Source: Flavobacteriaceae bacterium
GTDB taxonomy: Bacteria > Bacteroidota > Bacteroidia > Flavobacteriales > Flavobacteriaceae
Assembly: GCA_002862645.1 (NCBI GenBank)
Contig: PKDQ01000024.1
Coordinates: 53,552 to 117,551 of the forward strand
DNA length: 64,000 bases
Direction of reading: 5' to 3'
Of the stretch, positions 44,974-55,123 are shown one piece after another (the stretch's first letter is position 1; every line of letters starts with the position of its first letter). The notes beneath the pieces were generated by a model. It was not told the origin of the DNA and ran no database searches. It worked only from the letters and a program-made list of their open reading frames with translations. The position numbers and the translations under genes were made by a program.

Positions 44974-45946
44974 CATTAGCGTAGGCGTTGTAGGCGGCGC
45001 AGGGTATACAGGAGGCGAACTCTTGCGGTTGTTGGTGTTGCACCCCAACACAAACATCGATTTTATATACAGCACTACAAGAGCAGGAAAAGCTGTTTCT
45101 GATACCCATACAGATTTAATGGGAATTCTGGACATGCCCTTCTCTTCCGAACTCAATCAAGAAGTAGACGTTTTGTTTCTATGCCTTGGGCATGGCAATT
45201 CAGCTGCCTTTTTACACGACAACGTAGTAAATGACAACACCAAAATCATTGATTTAAGTAATGATTTTAGACGTAAAGACGATCGAGATTTTATGGGTCG
45301 TTCTTATGTGTATGGGCTTACAGAGGTAAATAAAGAACAAATAAAATCGGCACAAGCTATTGCTAATCCAGGTTGTTTTGCCACAGCCATTCAATTGGCG
45401 TTGGCCCCTCTAGCAGCAGCTAAAAAACTAACCCAAGACGTGCATATAAATGCAATCACGGGGAGTACTGGAGCCGGTGCTGTTCCATCTGCCACCAGTC
45501 ATTTTAGCTGGAGAAACAATAATATCTCTTACTATAAACCCTTTGTACATCAGCACTTGGGCGAAATAGGCGAAACCATTGCGCAAGCTCAAGGTAGTGC
45601 TGCCAAATTGCATTTTCTTCCCATTAGAGGGAACTTTACCAGAGGAATATTTGCAACGGCCTACACCTCTTTTAGCGGAAATTTGGAAGATGCCTATGCC
45701 ATCTTTGAGGATTACTACAGCGACTGCCCATTTACGTTTGTTAGCCATGCGCCCTTGGCGCTCAAGCAAGTGGTAAACACCAACAGGTGTATGGTTCACT
45801 TGCACATACACGAAGGGCAACTATTAGTCACCAGTATTATTGATAACTTATTAAAAGGGGCATCAGGTCAGGCCATAGAAAACATGAACCTTATGTTCGG
45901 GTTAGAACAAACAACAGGATTACATTTAAAATCAACTTCTTTTTAA
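44960..45946 (+). CDS. argC: N-acetyl/acyl-gamma-glutamyl-phosphate reductase
   Basis: SVGVVGGAGYTGGELLRLLVLHPN; ANPGCFATAIQLAL; start at MSINNISVG, since 44795 is inside argG. Confidence 0.95.
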   Translation: MSINNISVGVVGGAGYTGGELLRLLVLHPNTNIDFIYSTTRAGKAVSDTHTDLMGILDMPFSSELNQEVDVLFLCLGHGNSAAFLHDNVVNDNTKIIDLSNDFRRKDDRDFMGRSYVYGLTEVNKEQIKSAQAIANPGCFATAIQLALAPLAAAKKLTQDVHINAITGSTGAGAVPSATSHFSWRNNNISYYKPFVHQHLGEIGETIAQAQGSAAKLHFLPIRGNFTRGIFATAYTSFSGNLEDAYAIFEDYYSDCPFTFVSHAPLALKQVVNTNRCMVHLHIHEGQLLVTSIIDNLLKGASGQAIENMNLMFGLEQTTGLHLKSTSF

Positions 45947-45948
45947 TT

Positions 45949-46743
45949 ATGAAAATAGCCATTTTAGGAGCCGGAAATCTAGGACTAAGCATTGGACGAG
46001 GGCTTATCACAAACAACAGTCTAACACAGCTTTATTTGACACGTAGATCCGTTGAGAACATCGCATCATGGAAAGAATACGCCAATACGCATGTGACAGC
46101 TGACAACAAAAAAGCCGTACAAGAATCGGATATCATCATCCTTGCAGTACAACCAAGACAATTGGTTGGGTTGTTAGAAGAAATCAAAGATTTGTTACAC
46201 GAAAACCATGTGCTTATTTCTACGGTAACGGGCTTTTCATTAGCTAAAATGGAGGAAACTTTGGGTACTGATGTGTTCATGATTAGGTCTATGCCCAACA
46301 CAGCTATTTCTGTTGGTAAATCCATGACCTGCCTTTGTGCCAATAAAAAAGGTGCAGAACGCTTACCAATAGCCGAAGCCATTTTCAACGGCTTGGGAAC
46401 AAGTATAGTAATAGAAGAACAGCATATGCGTGCAGCAACTGTGATTTGTGCTTCTGGAATTGCTTTTTGGATGCGATTGATTCGTGCCACTACACAAGGA
46501 GGTGTGCAACTTGGATTTGATGCCAACGAAGCCATGAAAATGTCTATGCATACAGCCATGGGCGCAGCATTTCTACTTATTGAAACAGGTGCGCATCCGG
46601 AAGAAGAAATTGACAAAGTAACCACGCCTAGAGGATGTACTATTGAGGGCTTAAACGAAATGGAACACCAAGGCTTGAGTTCATCGCTGATACAAGGAAT
46701 TGTATCTTCATTCAAAAAAATTAACGAAATAGCACAAGACTAG
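45949..46743 (+). CDS. proC: Pyrroline-5-carboxylate reductase
   Basis: MKIAILGAGNLGLSIGRGL; MIRSMPNTAISVGKSMT; VTTPRGCTIEGLNEME. Confidence 0.93.
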   Translation: MKIAILGAGNLGLSIGRGLITNNSLTQLYLTRRSVENIASWKEYANTHVTADNKKAVQESDIIILAVQPRQLVGLLEEIKDLLHENHVLISTVTGFSLAKMEETLGTDVFMIRSMPNTAISVGKSMTCLCANKKGAERLPIAEAIFNGLGTSIVIEEQHMRAATVICASGIAFWMRLIRATTQGGVQLGFDANEAMKMSMHTAMGAAFLLIETGAHPEEEIDKVTTPRGCTIEGLNEMEHQGLSSSLIQGIVSSFKKINEIAQD

Positions 46744-46745
46744 TT

Positions 46746-47870
46746 ATGCCATTATTTGATGTATACCCTCTTTATAAAGTGACACCCGTTAAAGCCAAAG
46801 GGGTTTATGTCTATGGGGCGGATAGAAAGAAGTATCTAGACTTATATGGAGGTCATGCAGTAATCAGTATTGGACACCAAAACCCCGTATACAATCGCAG
46901 GCTCAAAAAACAAATATCACGTATTGGTTTTTATTCCAATGCCATTCAAAACCCCTTACAAAACCAACTGGCAGATGAAATTGAAGCACAGTCAGGTTGT
47001 GATGGTTATCAAATGTTTATGTGTAGTTCGGGAGCCGAAGCCAACGAAAACGCACTCAAACTTGCCTCTTTTCATAGAGGTAAATCAAAAATAGTTGCCT
47101 TTAAAAATGCCTTTCACGGCAGAACTAGCGCTGCGGTTGCTGCAACTGACACCCCCAAGATTATTGCTCCGCTTAATGCACAGCAAGAGGTGGTTTTTCT
47201 TGATTTTGGCGATGAAAAAGGATTGTCAGAAACCTTATCAAAAGGCGATGTATGTGCCGTAATTATTGAAGCAATTCAAGGGGTTGGCGGTTTGGATATG
47301 CCCACTGAAAAATTCATGAAACAGGTGGAAAAAAGTTGTCGTGAAAACGACACCTGTCTTATAGCAGATGAGGTGCAATCTGGTTTTGGACGCTCCGGAA
47401 AATTCTTTGCCTTTCAACACTACGGCATTACACCCGATATTATATCCATGGCAAAAGGCATGGGCAACGGGTTTCCAGTTGGAGGTATTTTGGCACACCC
47501 CAATATCAAACCGTGGTATGGGATGCTGGGTACTACTTTTGGCGGTAACCACCTTGCCTGTCAGGCGAGCTTGGCCGTCTTGGAAGTATTAAAAAAGAAA
47601 AAATTAATGGATCACGCCACTGCGTTAGGCGAAGCTTTTATCAAAAGAGCTGAAAGCATACCCAGTGTAAAAAAAGTAAAAGGACGTGGGCTTATGCTCG
47701 GATTGGAGTTTAACTTTGAAGTAGGTGAACTACGCAAGAAACTAATATACGAGCATAGCATATTTACCGGAGGTAGCAGCAACAAGAAGCTATTGCGGAT
47801 TTTACCCCCATTAACCGTGCAGCAAAAACACCTTGATCAGTTTTTTACTGCCTTAGAAAAAGCATTATAA
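46746..47870 (+). CDS. argD: Acetyl/succinylornithine aminotransferase
   Basis: PLFDVYPLYKVTPVKAKGVYVYGADRKKYLDLYGGHAVISIGH; FHGRTSAAVAAT; MAKGMGNGFPVGG. Confidence 0.93.
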   Translation: MPLFDVYPLYKVTPVKAKGVYVYGADRKKYLDLYGGHAVISIGHQNPVYNRRLKKQISRIGFYSNAIQNPLQNQLADEIEAQSGCDGYQMFMCSSGAEANENALKLASFHRGKSKIVAFKNAFHGRTSAAVAATDTPKIIAPLNAQQEVVFLDFGDEKGLSETLSKGDVCAVIIEAIQGVGGLDMPTEKFMKQVEKSCRENDTCLIADEVQSGFGRSGKFFAFQHYGITPDIISMAKGMGNGFPVGGILAHPNIKPWYGMLGTTFGGNHLACQASLAVLEVLKKKKLMDHATALGEAFIKRAESIPSVKKVKGRGLMLGLEFNFEVGELRKKLIYEHSIFTGGSSNKKLLRILPPLTVQQKHLDQFFTALEKAL

Positions 47871-47956
47871 CGCCTAAAATGGGCATTTGACAAAAACAGC
47901 AATTCCCACCCGTAAATGTTAGATCAACACTGAGTGGTTTGCGAAATTTTAAATAG

Positions 47957-48898
47957 ATGAAACAATTTTTAACGCTTGACGATTTATCAAACTTTGATGC
48001 ACAAGTGCAATTGGCCAAGGACATCAAGGCTAATCACTATCAATTTGAAGAAATAGGCAAATGCAAAACGCTTGGATTATTATTTTTTAACCCGAGCTTG
48101 CGAACGCGATTGAGCACCCAGAAAGCGGGCCGTTTATTAGGCATGGATGTCATGGTAATGAATTTCAGCAATGAAGCATGGGCCATTGAATACGAAGACC
48201 AAACCATTATGGAAGGGCTGCGATCCGAACACGTAAAAGAAGCTGCTCAGGTAGTTTCACAATACTGTGATGTGGTAGGCATTCGGGCTTTTGCCACGCT
48301 TACCGACAAAGAAAAAGATGAATCTGAACAAGTGCTTCAGAAGTTTATCAAATATGCGAGCGTTCCCATCCTAAACATGGAAAGTGCTACGGCACACCCC
48401 CTACAGGCTTTGGCAGATGCATTGACGCTAACAGAACTGGCATTGCCAAAAAAACCAAAAGTGGTACTGACTTGGGCACCACACCCAAAGGCTTTGCCCC
48501 ATGCGGTTGGAAATTCGTTTACGAGAATGATGGGGCATGTAGATGCAGACTTTGTTATTGCTAACCCTAAAGGGTATGACCTAGATCCAAGAATTACCAA
48601 AGGGGTTACAGTGGTACACAACCAGGAAGAGGCACTTAAAGGAGCAGACGTAGTTTATGCCAAAAACTGGAGTTCTTATGACAGCTACGGACAAATTTTA
48701 AGAACGGATAACAAGTGGATGTTAACACCCGAAAAAATGGAACAAACCAACAATGCTGCCTTTATGCATTGCCTTCCTATACGACGAAATGTGGTGGTGT
48801 CAGATGGTGTATTGGACAGTACCCATTCCAAAGTAATTGAACAGGCCAACAACAGGACTTTTGCTGCAGCTGCAGTATTGAAAACATTACTATCGTGA
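47957..48898 (+). CDS. argF': N-acyl (acetyl/succinyl) ornithine carbamoyltransferase
   Basis: LLFFNPSLRTRLSTQKAGRLLGMDVMVMNF; SATAHPLQALADALTL; MHCLPIRRNVVVSD. Confidence 0.9.
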   Translation: MKQFLTLDDLSNFDAQVQLAKDIKANHYQFEEIGKCKTLGLLFFNPSLRTRLSTQKAGRLLGMDVMVMNFSNEAWAIEYEDQTIMEGLRSEHVKEAAQVVSQYCDVVGIRAFATLTDKEKDESEQVLQKFIKYASVPILNMESATAHPLQALADALTLTELALPKKPKVVLTWAPHPKALPHAVGNSFTRMMGHVDADFVIANPKGYDLDPRITKGVTVVHNQEEALKGADVVYAKNWSSYDSYGQILRTDNKWMLTPEKMEQTNNAAFMHCLPIRRNVVVSDGVLDSTHSKVIEQANNRTFAAAAVLKTLLS

Positions 48899-49671
48899 AA
48901 ACTGCGCTACACATCCTAAAGGTTGGAGGACATTTGGTAAATGACGCAATTGCGCTTCAAGAAGTGCTTGCAGCTTTTGCAGGCTTGAAAGGAGCCAAGC
49001 TTTTGATACACGGTGGTGGTAGACATGCAACGGCACTCGCCAAACAATTGGGTATTTCACCCAAAATGGTAGATGGCAGACGCATTACAGATGCAGCTAT
49101 GCTCGAAGTAGCTGTCATGAGCTATGCAGGATTGTCAAACAAAAAAATTGTGTCTCAGCTGCAAAAACAGGGCGTTAATGCAGTTGGGCTAACGGGTGCA
49201 GACGGCAACTGCATTGAAGCAGTAAAAAGACCAGTACTTGATATTGATTATGGCTTCGCTGGTGATATCATACAAGTAAATACAGCCGTATTTTCCTCCT
49301 TGACGATCCAAGACTTTGTACCAGTACTTTGTGCCATTACGCACGACAAAAACGGGCAACTGCTCAATACCAATGCAGATACCATAGCAGCCCAAGTAGC
49401 TGTTGCCATGAGTAAGGCGTATGATGTCACATTATTTTATTGCTTTGAACACGCTGGCGTACTTACAGACATCAACAAACCTGAGGATGTTATTAGTCGC
49501 CTAACCAAAGAAGAAACCGAAAATTATACAAAAGCGGGAATTATCCATCAAGGAATGGTACCCAAATTGCACAACGGCTTTGACGCCTTAAATAACGGTG
49601 TTAAAGAAGTGATCATCAGCAATGTTGCTACCCTTTTAGATGCTAATGCACCCAAAACCACATTGATATGA
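48895..49671 (+). CDS. argB: N-acyl-glutamate kinase
   Basis: HILKVGGHLVND; LLIHGGGRHATALAKQLG; amino-acid kinase fold. Confidence 0.93.
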   Translation: MKTALHILKVGGHLVNDAIALQEVLAAFAGLKGAKLLIHGGGRHATALAKQLGISPKMVDGRRITDAAMLEVAVMSYAGLSNKKIVSQLQKQGVNAVGLTGADGNCIEAVKRPVLDIDYGFAGDIIQVNTAVFSSLTIQDFVPVLCAITHDKNGQLLNTNADTIAAQVAVAMSKAYDVTLFYCFEHAGVLTDINKPEDVISRLTKEETENYTKAGIIHQGMVPKLHNGFDALNNGVKEVIISNVATLLDANAPKTTLI

Positions 49672-50729
49672 GTCAAATCGAAGAATTACAACAAGAAGCT
49701 ATTGAATTGCTTCAAGACCTCATAAACACGCCATCGTTATCTAGCGAGGAAGATCAAACGGCTGCCATCATTAAGAATTGGTTAGAAAAGCACGCGGTCA
49801 ACTGTCTCCAACAAGACAATAATGTTTATGCCATAAACAAGCACGAAGATCCATCAAAACCTTATCTGTTGCTTAACTCCCATCACGATACTGTATTACC
49901 CAACAGCGGCTACACCCGTGACCCATACAAAGCCGCCATTGAAAATGGCAAATTATTTGGTCTTGGTAGCAATGATGCGGGAGGTGCCTTGGTTTGCCTA
50001 TTGGCCACCTTTGTGTATTTCTACAATCAAGAGGACATGGCGTATAACATAATTGTTGCTGCTACTGCAGAAGAAGAAACTTCAGGAGATTATGGCCTGA
50101 ACAGCTTATTAAAAACCCTACCTGCCATAGACACTGCCATTGTTGGCGAACCAACACAGATGCATCTAGCGGTAGCAGAAAAGGGCTTGGTGGTATTTGA
50201 CACGACCATAACAGGAACTGCAAGTCATGCAGCACATCCAAACCTAGATAATCCCATTTATAAAATTGGTTGGGTGATTGATTGGTTTCAACAACTAACG
50301 TTTGATCGTGTTTCCGATGCCCTTGGCCCAGTAAAACTTACCGTTACTCAAGTAAGTGCTGGAAAGCAGCACAACGCCGTTCCTGCAGATGTGCACTTGG
50401 TGATTGACGTACGCGTAAATGATTTGTATACCAATGATGAGATTGAGCAAATCCTTGAGCAAGCCCCCTGTGATATAAAGGCACGCTCGCTTAGATTGGG
50501 TTCTTCTTCCATTCCCATGGACCATGCATTAGTACAAGCTGGTATTGCTGCAGGAAGAAATACCTATGGCTCCCCTACGCTATCCGATCAAGCAGCACTT
50601 ACATGTGACTCCTTGAAACTAGGTCCTGGCGATTCGCTACGTTCGCATACAGCAAATGAATTTATTTACGTAAAAGAGATTGAAGAGGCAATACCGTTGT
50701 ATATTTCCATATTAAAACAAGCACTATGA
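49668..50729 (+). CDS. argE: N-acylornithine/N-acylcitrulline deacylase, M20 family
   Basis: YLLLNSHHDTVLPNSGYTRDPYKAAIENGKLFGLGSNDAGGAL; VAATAEEETSG. Confidence 0.9.
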   Translation: MSQIEELQQEAIELLQDLINTPSLSSEEDQTAAIIKNWLEKHAVNCLQQDNNVYAINKHEDPSKPYLLLNSHHDTVLPNSGYTRDPYKAAIENGKLFGLGSNDAGGALVCLLATFVYFYNQEDMAYNIIVAATAEEETSGDYGLNSLLKTLPAIDTAIVGEPTQMHLAVAEKGLVVFDTTITGTASHAAHPNLDNPIYKIGWVIDWFQQLTFDRVSDALGPVKLTVTQVSAGKQHNAVPADVHLVIDVRVNDLYTNDEIEQILEQAPCDIKARSLRLGSSSIPMDHALVQAGIAAGRNTYGSPTLSDQAALTCDSLKLGPGDSLRSHTANEFIYVKEIEEAIPLYISILKQAL

Positions 50730-52009
50730 AGCTTTGGCAGAAAAAAAAGACAAGCGTTACCAAACAAGTTGACCGATTCACCGTGGGTGACGACCGATTG
50801 TGGGACGTACGCCTAGCACCCTATGATGTATTGGCCTCTAAAGCACATGCACAGATGTTGGCAAGCGTTGGACTGCTCACAGATACAGAAGCAAAACAGC
50901 TATGTGATGAATTGGACAATATCATGACCTTGGTAACCCAAGATGACTTTATCATTGAAGATGATTTTGAAGACATACACTCTAAAATTGAGTTTTTGCT
51001 CACGGAGCGATTGGGTGATGTAGGTAAAAAAATACATACCGCCCGTTCTAGAAATGATCAAGTGTTGACAGCCATGCAACTCTTACTCAAAGACGAACTT
51101 AGCGATATTAAAGAGCTGACAAAAGATTTGTTTGCTACATGGATGGGGCTGGCAGAAACACATAAAGATGTATTACTTCCTGGCTATACACACTTACAAA
51201 TAGCCATGCCTTCTTCCTTTGGCTTGTGGTTTTCAGCTTATGCCGAAGCCTTGGTGGATGATGTAGTGTTGCTAAATGCCGCACATAACATCTGTGACCA
51301 AAACCCCTTGGGCAGTGCTGCGGGCTATGGCAGTTCTTTCCCTATTGATCGTGCCTTTACGACCGAAGCTCTAGGTTTTGGTGCACTTAAAGTAAATGCC
51401 GTTGCCGCACAAATGGGCAGAGGAAAAACAGAACGTGTTACTGCCAATGCAATGGGATCTCTTGCTGCAACACTTGGTAGATTTTCTATGGATGTATGTG
51501 TGTACATGAGTCAAAACTTTGATTTCCTTTCATTCCCTGACCATCTTACTACAGGGTCTAGTATTATGCCACACAAAAAGAATCCGGATATTTTTGAGCT
51601 TATCCGAGGCAAATGCGCCCTGATTCAAGGGCTTGGCAATGACTTTGCTTTGTTGGGGCAAAACCTTCCAAGTGGTTATCACAGAGAAATGCAACTGTTT
51701 AAAGGAAAGATGTTGGAAAGCATCGACGTGCTTAAAGACTGCTTAACCATATTAAACAGCACCATTCAAGAAGTACAAGTACGTACAGAAATCATGACGG
51801 ACGCCAAATACACCTATGCCTTTACGGTTGACGCACTTAACGAATTAGTGCAGCAGGGGGTCCCCTTTAGAGATGCCTACAGGCAGGTTGGTCTACAGGT
51901 AGAAGAAGGCACATTTAAAGCACCTGGCAAAGTAACACACACCCATATTGGGAGTCTTGGAAACTTGGCTCTAGATAAAATTCAAGAAAAATTTGACAAT
52001 CATTTTTAA
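50726..52009 (+). CDS. argH: Argininosuccinate lyase
   Basis: HTARSRNDQVLTAMQLLLKDEL; GSSIMPHKKNPDIFELIRGK. Confidence 0.95.
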   Translation: MKLWQKKKTSVTKQVDRFTVGDDRLWDVRLAPYDVLASKAHAQMLASVGLLTDTEAKQLCDELDNIMTLVTQDDFIIEDDFEDIHSKIEFLLTERLGDVGKKIHTARSRNDQVLTAMQLLLKDELSDIKELTKDLFATWMGLAETHKDVLLPGYTHLQIAMPSSFGLWFSAYAEALVDDVVLLNAAHNICDQNPLGSAAGYGSSFPIDRAFTTEALGFGALKVNAVAAQMGRGKTERVTANAMGSLAATLGRFSMDVCVYMSQNFDFLSFPDHLTTGSSIMPHKKNPDIFELIRGKCALIQGLGNDFALLGQNLPSGYHREMQLFKGKMLESIDVLKDCLTILNSTIQEVQVRTEIMTDAKYTYAFTVDALNELVQQGVPFRDAYRQVGLQVEEGTFKAPGKVTHTHIGSLGNLALDKIQEKFDNHF

Positions 52010-52098
52010 GGGTTTGATTCATTGTTAAAAAATGTAGCAGACGATTCTAAACTTGAATTGGTTCCGCTAGCCTCTTTTTAATACCCAAAAGTACAAAT

Positions 52099-53499
52099 CT
52101 ATATATGCAGGGCTCGATCTTCTGTAGCGGCTAGAGCCGCTTCCTTAATTGCCTCGGCATAGGTGGGATGTGCATGGCTCATTCGGGCCAAGTCCTCAGC
52201 AGAAGCACGGAATTCCATGGCAGTAACTGCCTCTGTAATAAGATCGGCTGCACGTGCACCTATCATATGTACACCCAAAATCTCATCTGTCTCGGCATGA
52301 GCCAATATTTTTATAAATCCGTCCGTGTCCATACTCGCTCTTGAACGTCCCAAAGCACGCATCGGAAACTGACCAATTTTAACAGCAATACCCGCAGCCT
52401 TAAGCTCTTCTTCTGTCTTACCAACAGAAGCTACTTCTGGCCAAGTATAAATAACGTTTGGAATGAGATTATAATCAATATGTGGTTTCTGACCTGCAAT
52501 AAACTCCGCAACCAGCATCCCTTCTTCTTCAGCCTTGTGTGCCAACATAGCACCACGCACCACATCTCCAATGGCATATATGTTTGCAGCAGTCGTTTGG
52601 AGCTGGTCGTTTACTTCAACCTGCCCTCGGTCATTAAGTACAACACCTGCGGCTGCGGCATTTAGTCCGTTAGTATAGGCTCTACGACCCACAGATACCA
52701 AACAATAATCTCCTTCAAAAGTTTGGGCAACGCCTTTTTTGTCGTTTGCAGTAACGGTTACCGTATCGTCCTTACGGTCAACAGCTGTAACTTGATGTGA
52801 AAGGCAGAATTTAACCCCTTGCTTTTTCATTACTTTCATCAATTCTTTGGAAAGTGCCGCGTCAAGTACCGGACTAATGCGGTCTGCATATTCAATAACA
52901 TTAACCTCAGCGCCCAATCGACGGTATACTTGACCCAACTCTAGTCCGATCACGCCACCACCAATAACCACAAGATGCTTGGGGATTTCAGCAAGCTCTA
53001 AGGCTTCAGTAGATGTAATAATGCGTTCTTTGTCTACATCAATAAAGGGCAAGCTACCAGGTGTTGATCCTGTAGCAATAATCGTGTTTTTGGCTTCAAT
53101 GACCTGCGCATCCTTGCCCGTAATTTTTATATGGGTTGTATCTTCAAAAGCACCCAACCCCTTTAGTACAGTAATTTTGTTTTTCACCATCAAATAATCA
53201 ATGCCTTTGACGGTGGTAGCTACCACTTCGCGCTTACGTGCAATCATTTGAGGAAAATTAACCTCAATAGCTCCTTCGATATCTATGCCATGTGCAGCAA
53301 AGTCTTTAGTAGCTGTTTCGTAGTGATGTGAAGAATCCAACAAGGATTTAGAAGGAATGCACCCCACATTAAGGCATGTTCCCCCTAAGGTAGCTTCTTT
53401 TTCGATTAGGGCAGTTTTCATTCCCAGTTGTGCGCAGCGAATAGCAGCAACATAGCCCCCAGGACCAGATCCAATTACGGCAACATCAAATTGATTCAT
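52099..53499 (-). CDS. lpdA: Dihydrolipoyl dehydrogenase
   Basis: VAVIGSGPGGYVAAIRCAQLG; GGTCLNVGCIPSKSLL; C-terminal HAHPTYAEAIKEAAL. Confidence 0.95.
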   Translation of the reverse strand: MNQFDVAVIGSGPGGYVAAIRCAQLGMKTALIEKEATLGGTCLNVGCIPSKSLLDSSHHYETATKDFAAHGIDIEGAIEVNFPQMIARKREVVATTVKGIDYLMVKNKITVLKGLGAFEDTTHIKITGKDAQVIEAKNTIIATGSTPGSLPFIDVDKERIITSTEALELAEIPKHLVVIGGGVIGLELGQVYRRLGAEVNVIEYADRISPVLDAALSKELMKVMKKQGVKFCLSHQVTAVDRKDDTVTVTANDKKGVAQTFEGDYCLVSVGRRAYTNGLNAAAAGVVLNDRGQVEVNDQLQTTAANIYAIGDVVRGAMLAHKAEEEGMLVAEFIAGQKPHIDYNLIPNVIYTWPEVASVGKTEEELKAAGIAVKIGQFPMRALGRSRASMDTDGFIKILAHAETDEILGVHMIGARAADLITEAVTAMEFRASAEDLARMSHAHPTYAEAIKEAALAATEDRALHI

Positions 53500-53591
53500 T
53501 TAAATAAATTTGTTACAAATGTACGGGTATGTAATTATATTTAGCAAAGTAAAATACCTATTCAATACAAAATCGTAATATTACATTTCAA

Positions 53592-55025
53592 ATGAAAAAA
53601 AACAATACCCTATCCTTACGTTTGGCCATGCTCCCCATAATCGCATTGGTCTTGTTACTTTCATTAAATGTAAGCATTTATGGAGATGATGCCTTGGGCG
53701 GTTCCAATCAATTTATATTACTTCTTGGCGGTGCTATTGCAGCTATCGTGGGCTTTAGACAAAAAATACGCTATAAAGACATGCTGCATCAAGTAGCAGA
53801 AAACCTCAAATCCGTTACGGGTGCCATACTTATCTTATTATTTGTTGGTGCCTTAGCAGGAACTTGGCTGGTTAGCGGAATCATTCCCGCCATGATTTAT
53901 TACGGACTTCAAATACTGCACCCTACCTTTTTCTTGGCTGCCTGTATCATTATTTGTGCGCTTATTTCTTTAGCCACAGGAAGCAGCTGGACCACTTCAG
54001 CAACCGTGGGTATTGCGCTCATTGGTATAGGAAAAGCCATGGGACTCCCTGTTGGCATGATTGCTGGTGCCGTTATTTCAGGAGCCTATTTTGGAGATAA
54101 GATGTCGCCCCTAAGCGACACAACCAACCTTGCACCTGCCATGGCAGGCGGAGAATTATTTTCACACATTCGGTATATGACCATCACGACCGTTCCTACC
54201 ATATTGGTAACGCTTGTGCTATTTATAATTATTGGTTTCACACAAGACACTATTGCTGTGACGCAAACCGAACCCCTGCTATTTGCCATCAAAGAACGCT
54301 TTAACATCAGTCCACTGCTCTTTGCTGTTCCCATCATTGTAGTTGTTCTTATTGCACGTAAAACACCGCCATTGGTGGCACTCCTTATTGGTACCTTACT
54401 AGGTGCCATTTTCGCATTGTTATTTCAACAACCCTTACTGGCTGAACTCACTGGTGTAGCAGCTCTTAACATGGCTGCTGGGTATAGGATAATTATTGAC
54501 ACCATCACGGTTTCAACAGCCATAGAAACGAGTAATGCGATGTTAAACGACCTGTTTCAATCGGGAGGCATGAGCGGTATGCTCGGAACCATTTGGCTAA
54601 TTATTTGTGCCATGTTTTTTGGCGGTATTATGGATTCCATTGGTGCATTAAGGGCAATTAGTACGGCACTACTAAGTTGGACAGAATCGACTTTTCAATT
54701 GTTTGCCAGCACAGTTGTTTCCTGTTTGGCCATCAACGTGACAGCCTCTGATCAATACTTGTCTATAGTGGTGCCCGGAAAAATGTTTCAGCAGGCATAC
54801 AAAGACCGAAACATTGCGCCCGAAAATTTAAGTCGTACACTGGAAGATTCAGGTACTGTTACTTCAGTATTGGTACCCTGGAATACCTGTGGTGCATATC
54901 AGTCGGGGGTACTGGGTGTTTCGGTTGCAGAGTATTTTATTTATGCAATTTTTAATTGGTTAAGTCCCTTCACAACCCTGCTTTTTGCGGCAATCGGATA
55001 TAAAATAAAACAGCTAAAATTATAA
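53592..55025 (+). CDS. nhaC: Na+/H+ antiporter NhaC family
   Basis: Multi-TM; GSSWTTSATVGIALIGIGKAMGLP; GAYFGDKMSPLSDTTNLAPAMAG. Confidence 0.92.
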   Translation: MKKNNTLSLRLAMLPIIALVLLLSLNVSIYGDDALGGSNQFILLLGGAIAAIVGFRQKIRYKDMLHQVAENLKSVTGAILILLFVGALAGTWLVSGIIPAMIYYGLQILHPTFFLAACIIICALISLATGSSWTTSATVGIALIGIGKAMGLPVGMIAGAVISGAYFGDKMSPLSDTTNLAPAMAGGELFSHIRYMTITTVPTILVTLVLFIIIGFTQDTIAVTQTEPLLFAIKERFNISPLLFAVPIIVVVLIARKTPPLVALLIGTLLGAIFALLFQQPLLAELTGVAALNMAAGYRIIIDTITVSTAIETSNAMLNDLFQSGGMSGMLGTIWLIICAMFFGGIMDSIGALRAISTALLSWTESTFQLFASTVVSCLAINVTASDQYLSIVVPGKMFQQAYKDRNIAPENLSRTLEDSGTVTSVLVPWNTCGAYQSGVLGVSVAEYFIYAIFNWLSPFTTLLFAAIGYKIKQLKL

Positions 55026-55058
55026 CATAAAAATTTGTTATAATTAGATAGATAATTA
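55020..55058 (+). promoter_or_regulatory. Symmetric AT-rich elements upstream of katG (candidate operator)
   Basis: TTATAAC-N10-GTTATAA (55020-55043) and TAATTA-N6-TAATTA (55041-55058). Confidence 0.3.
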
Positions 55059-55123
55059 AAATCAAATATTTTAAAAACCTGTTTTTATTTTCATATTTTT
55101 AAGTATATAAAAATCTGAAAATT

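Noticed and set aside
46032-46715. 227-aa minus-strand ORF antisense to proC
   Set aside because: Lies wholly inside a confidently identified CDS; composition looks like reverse-strand translation (Ser/Ile/Pro-rich), with no recognisable domain.
47871-47956. 86-nt gap between argD and argF' as a possible internal promoter or RNA element
   Set aside because: Only a weak GCC...GGC hairpin and no clear TAnnTTTG box were seen.
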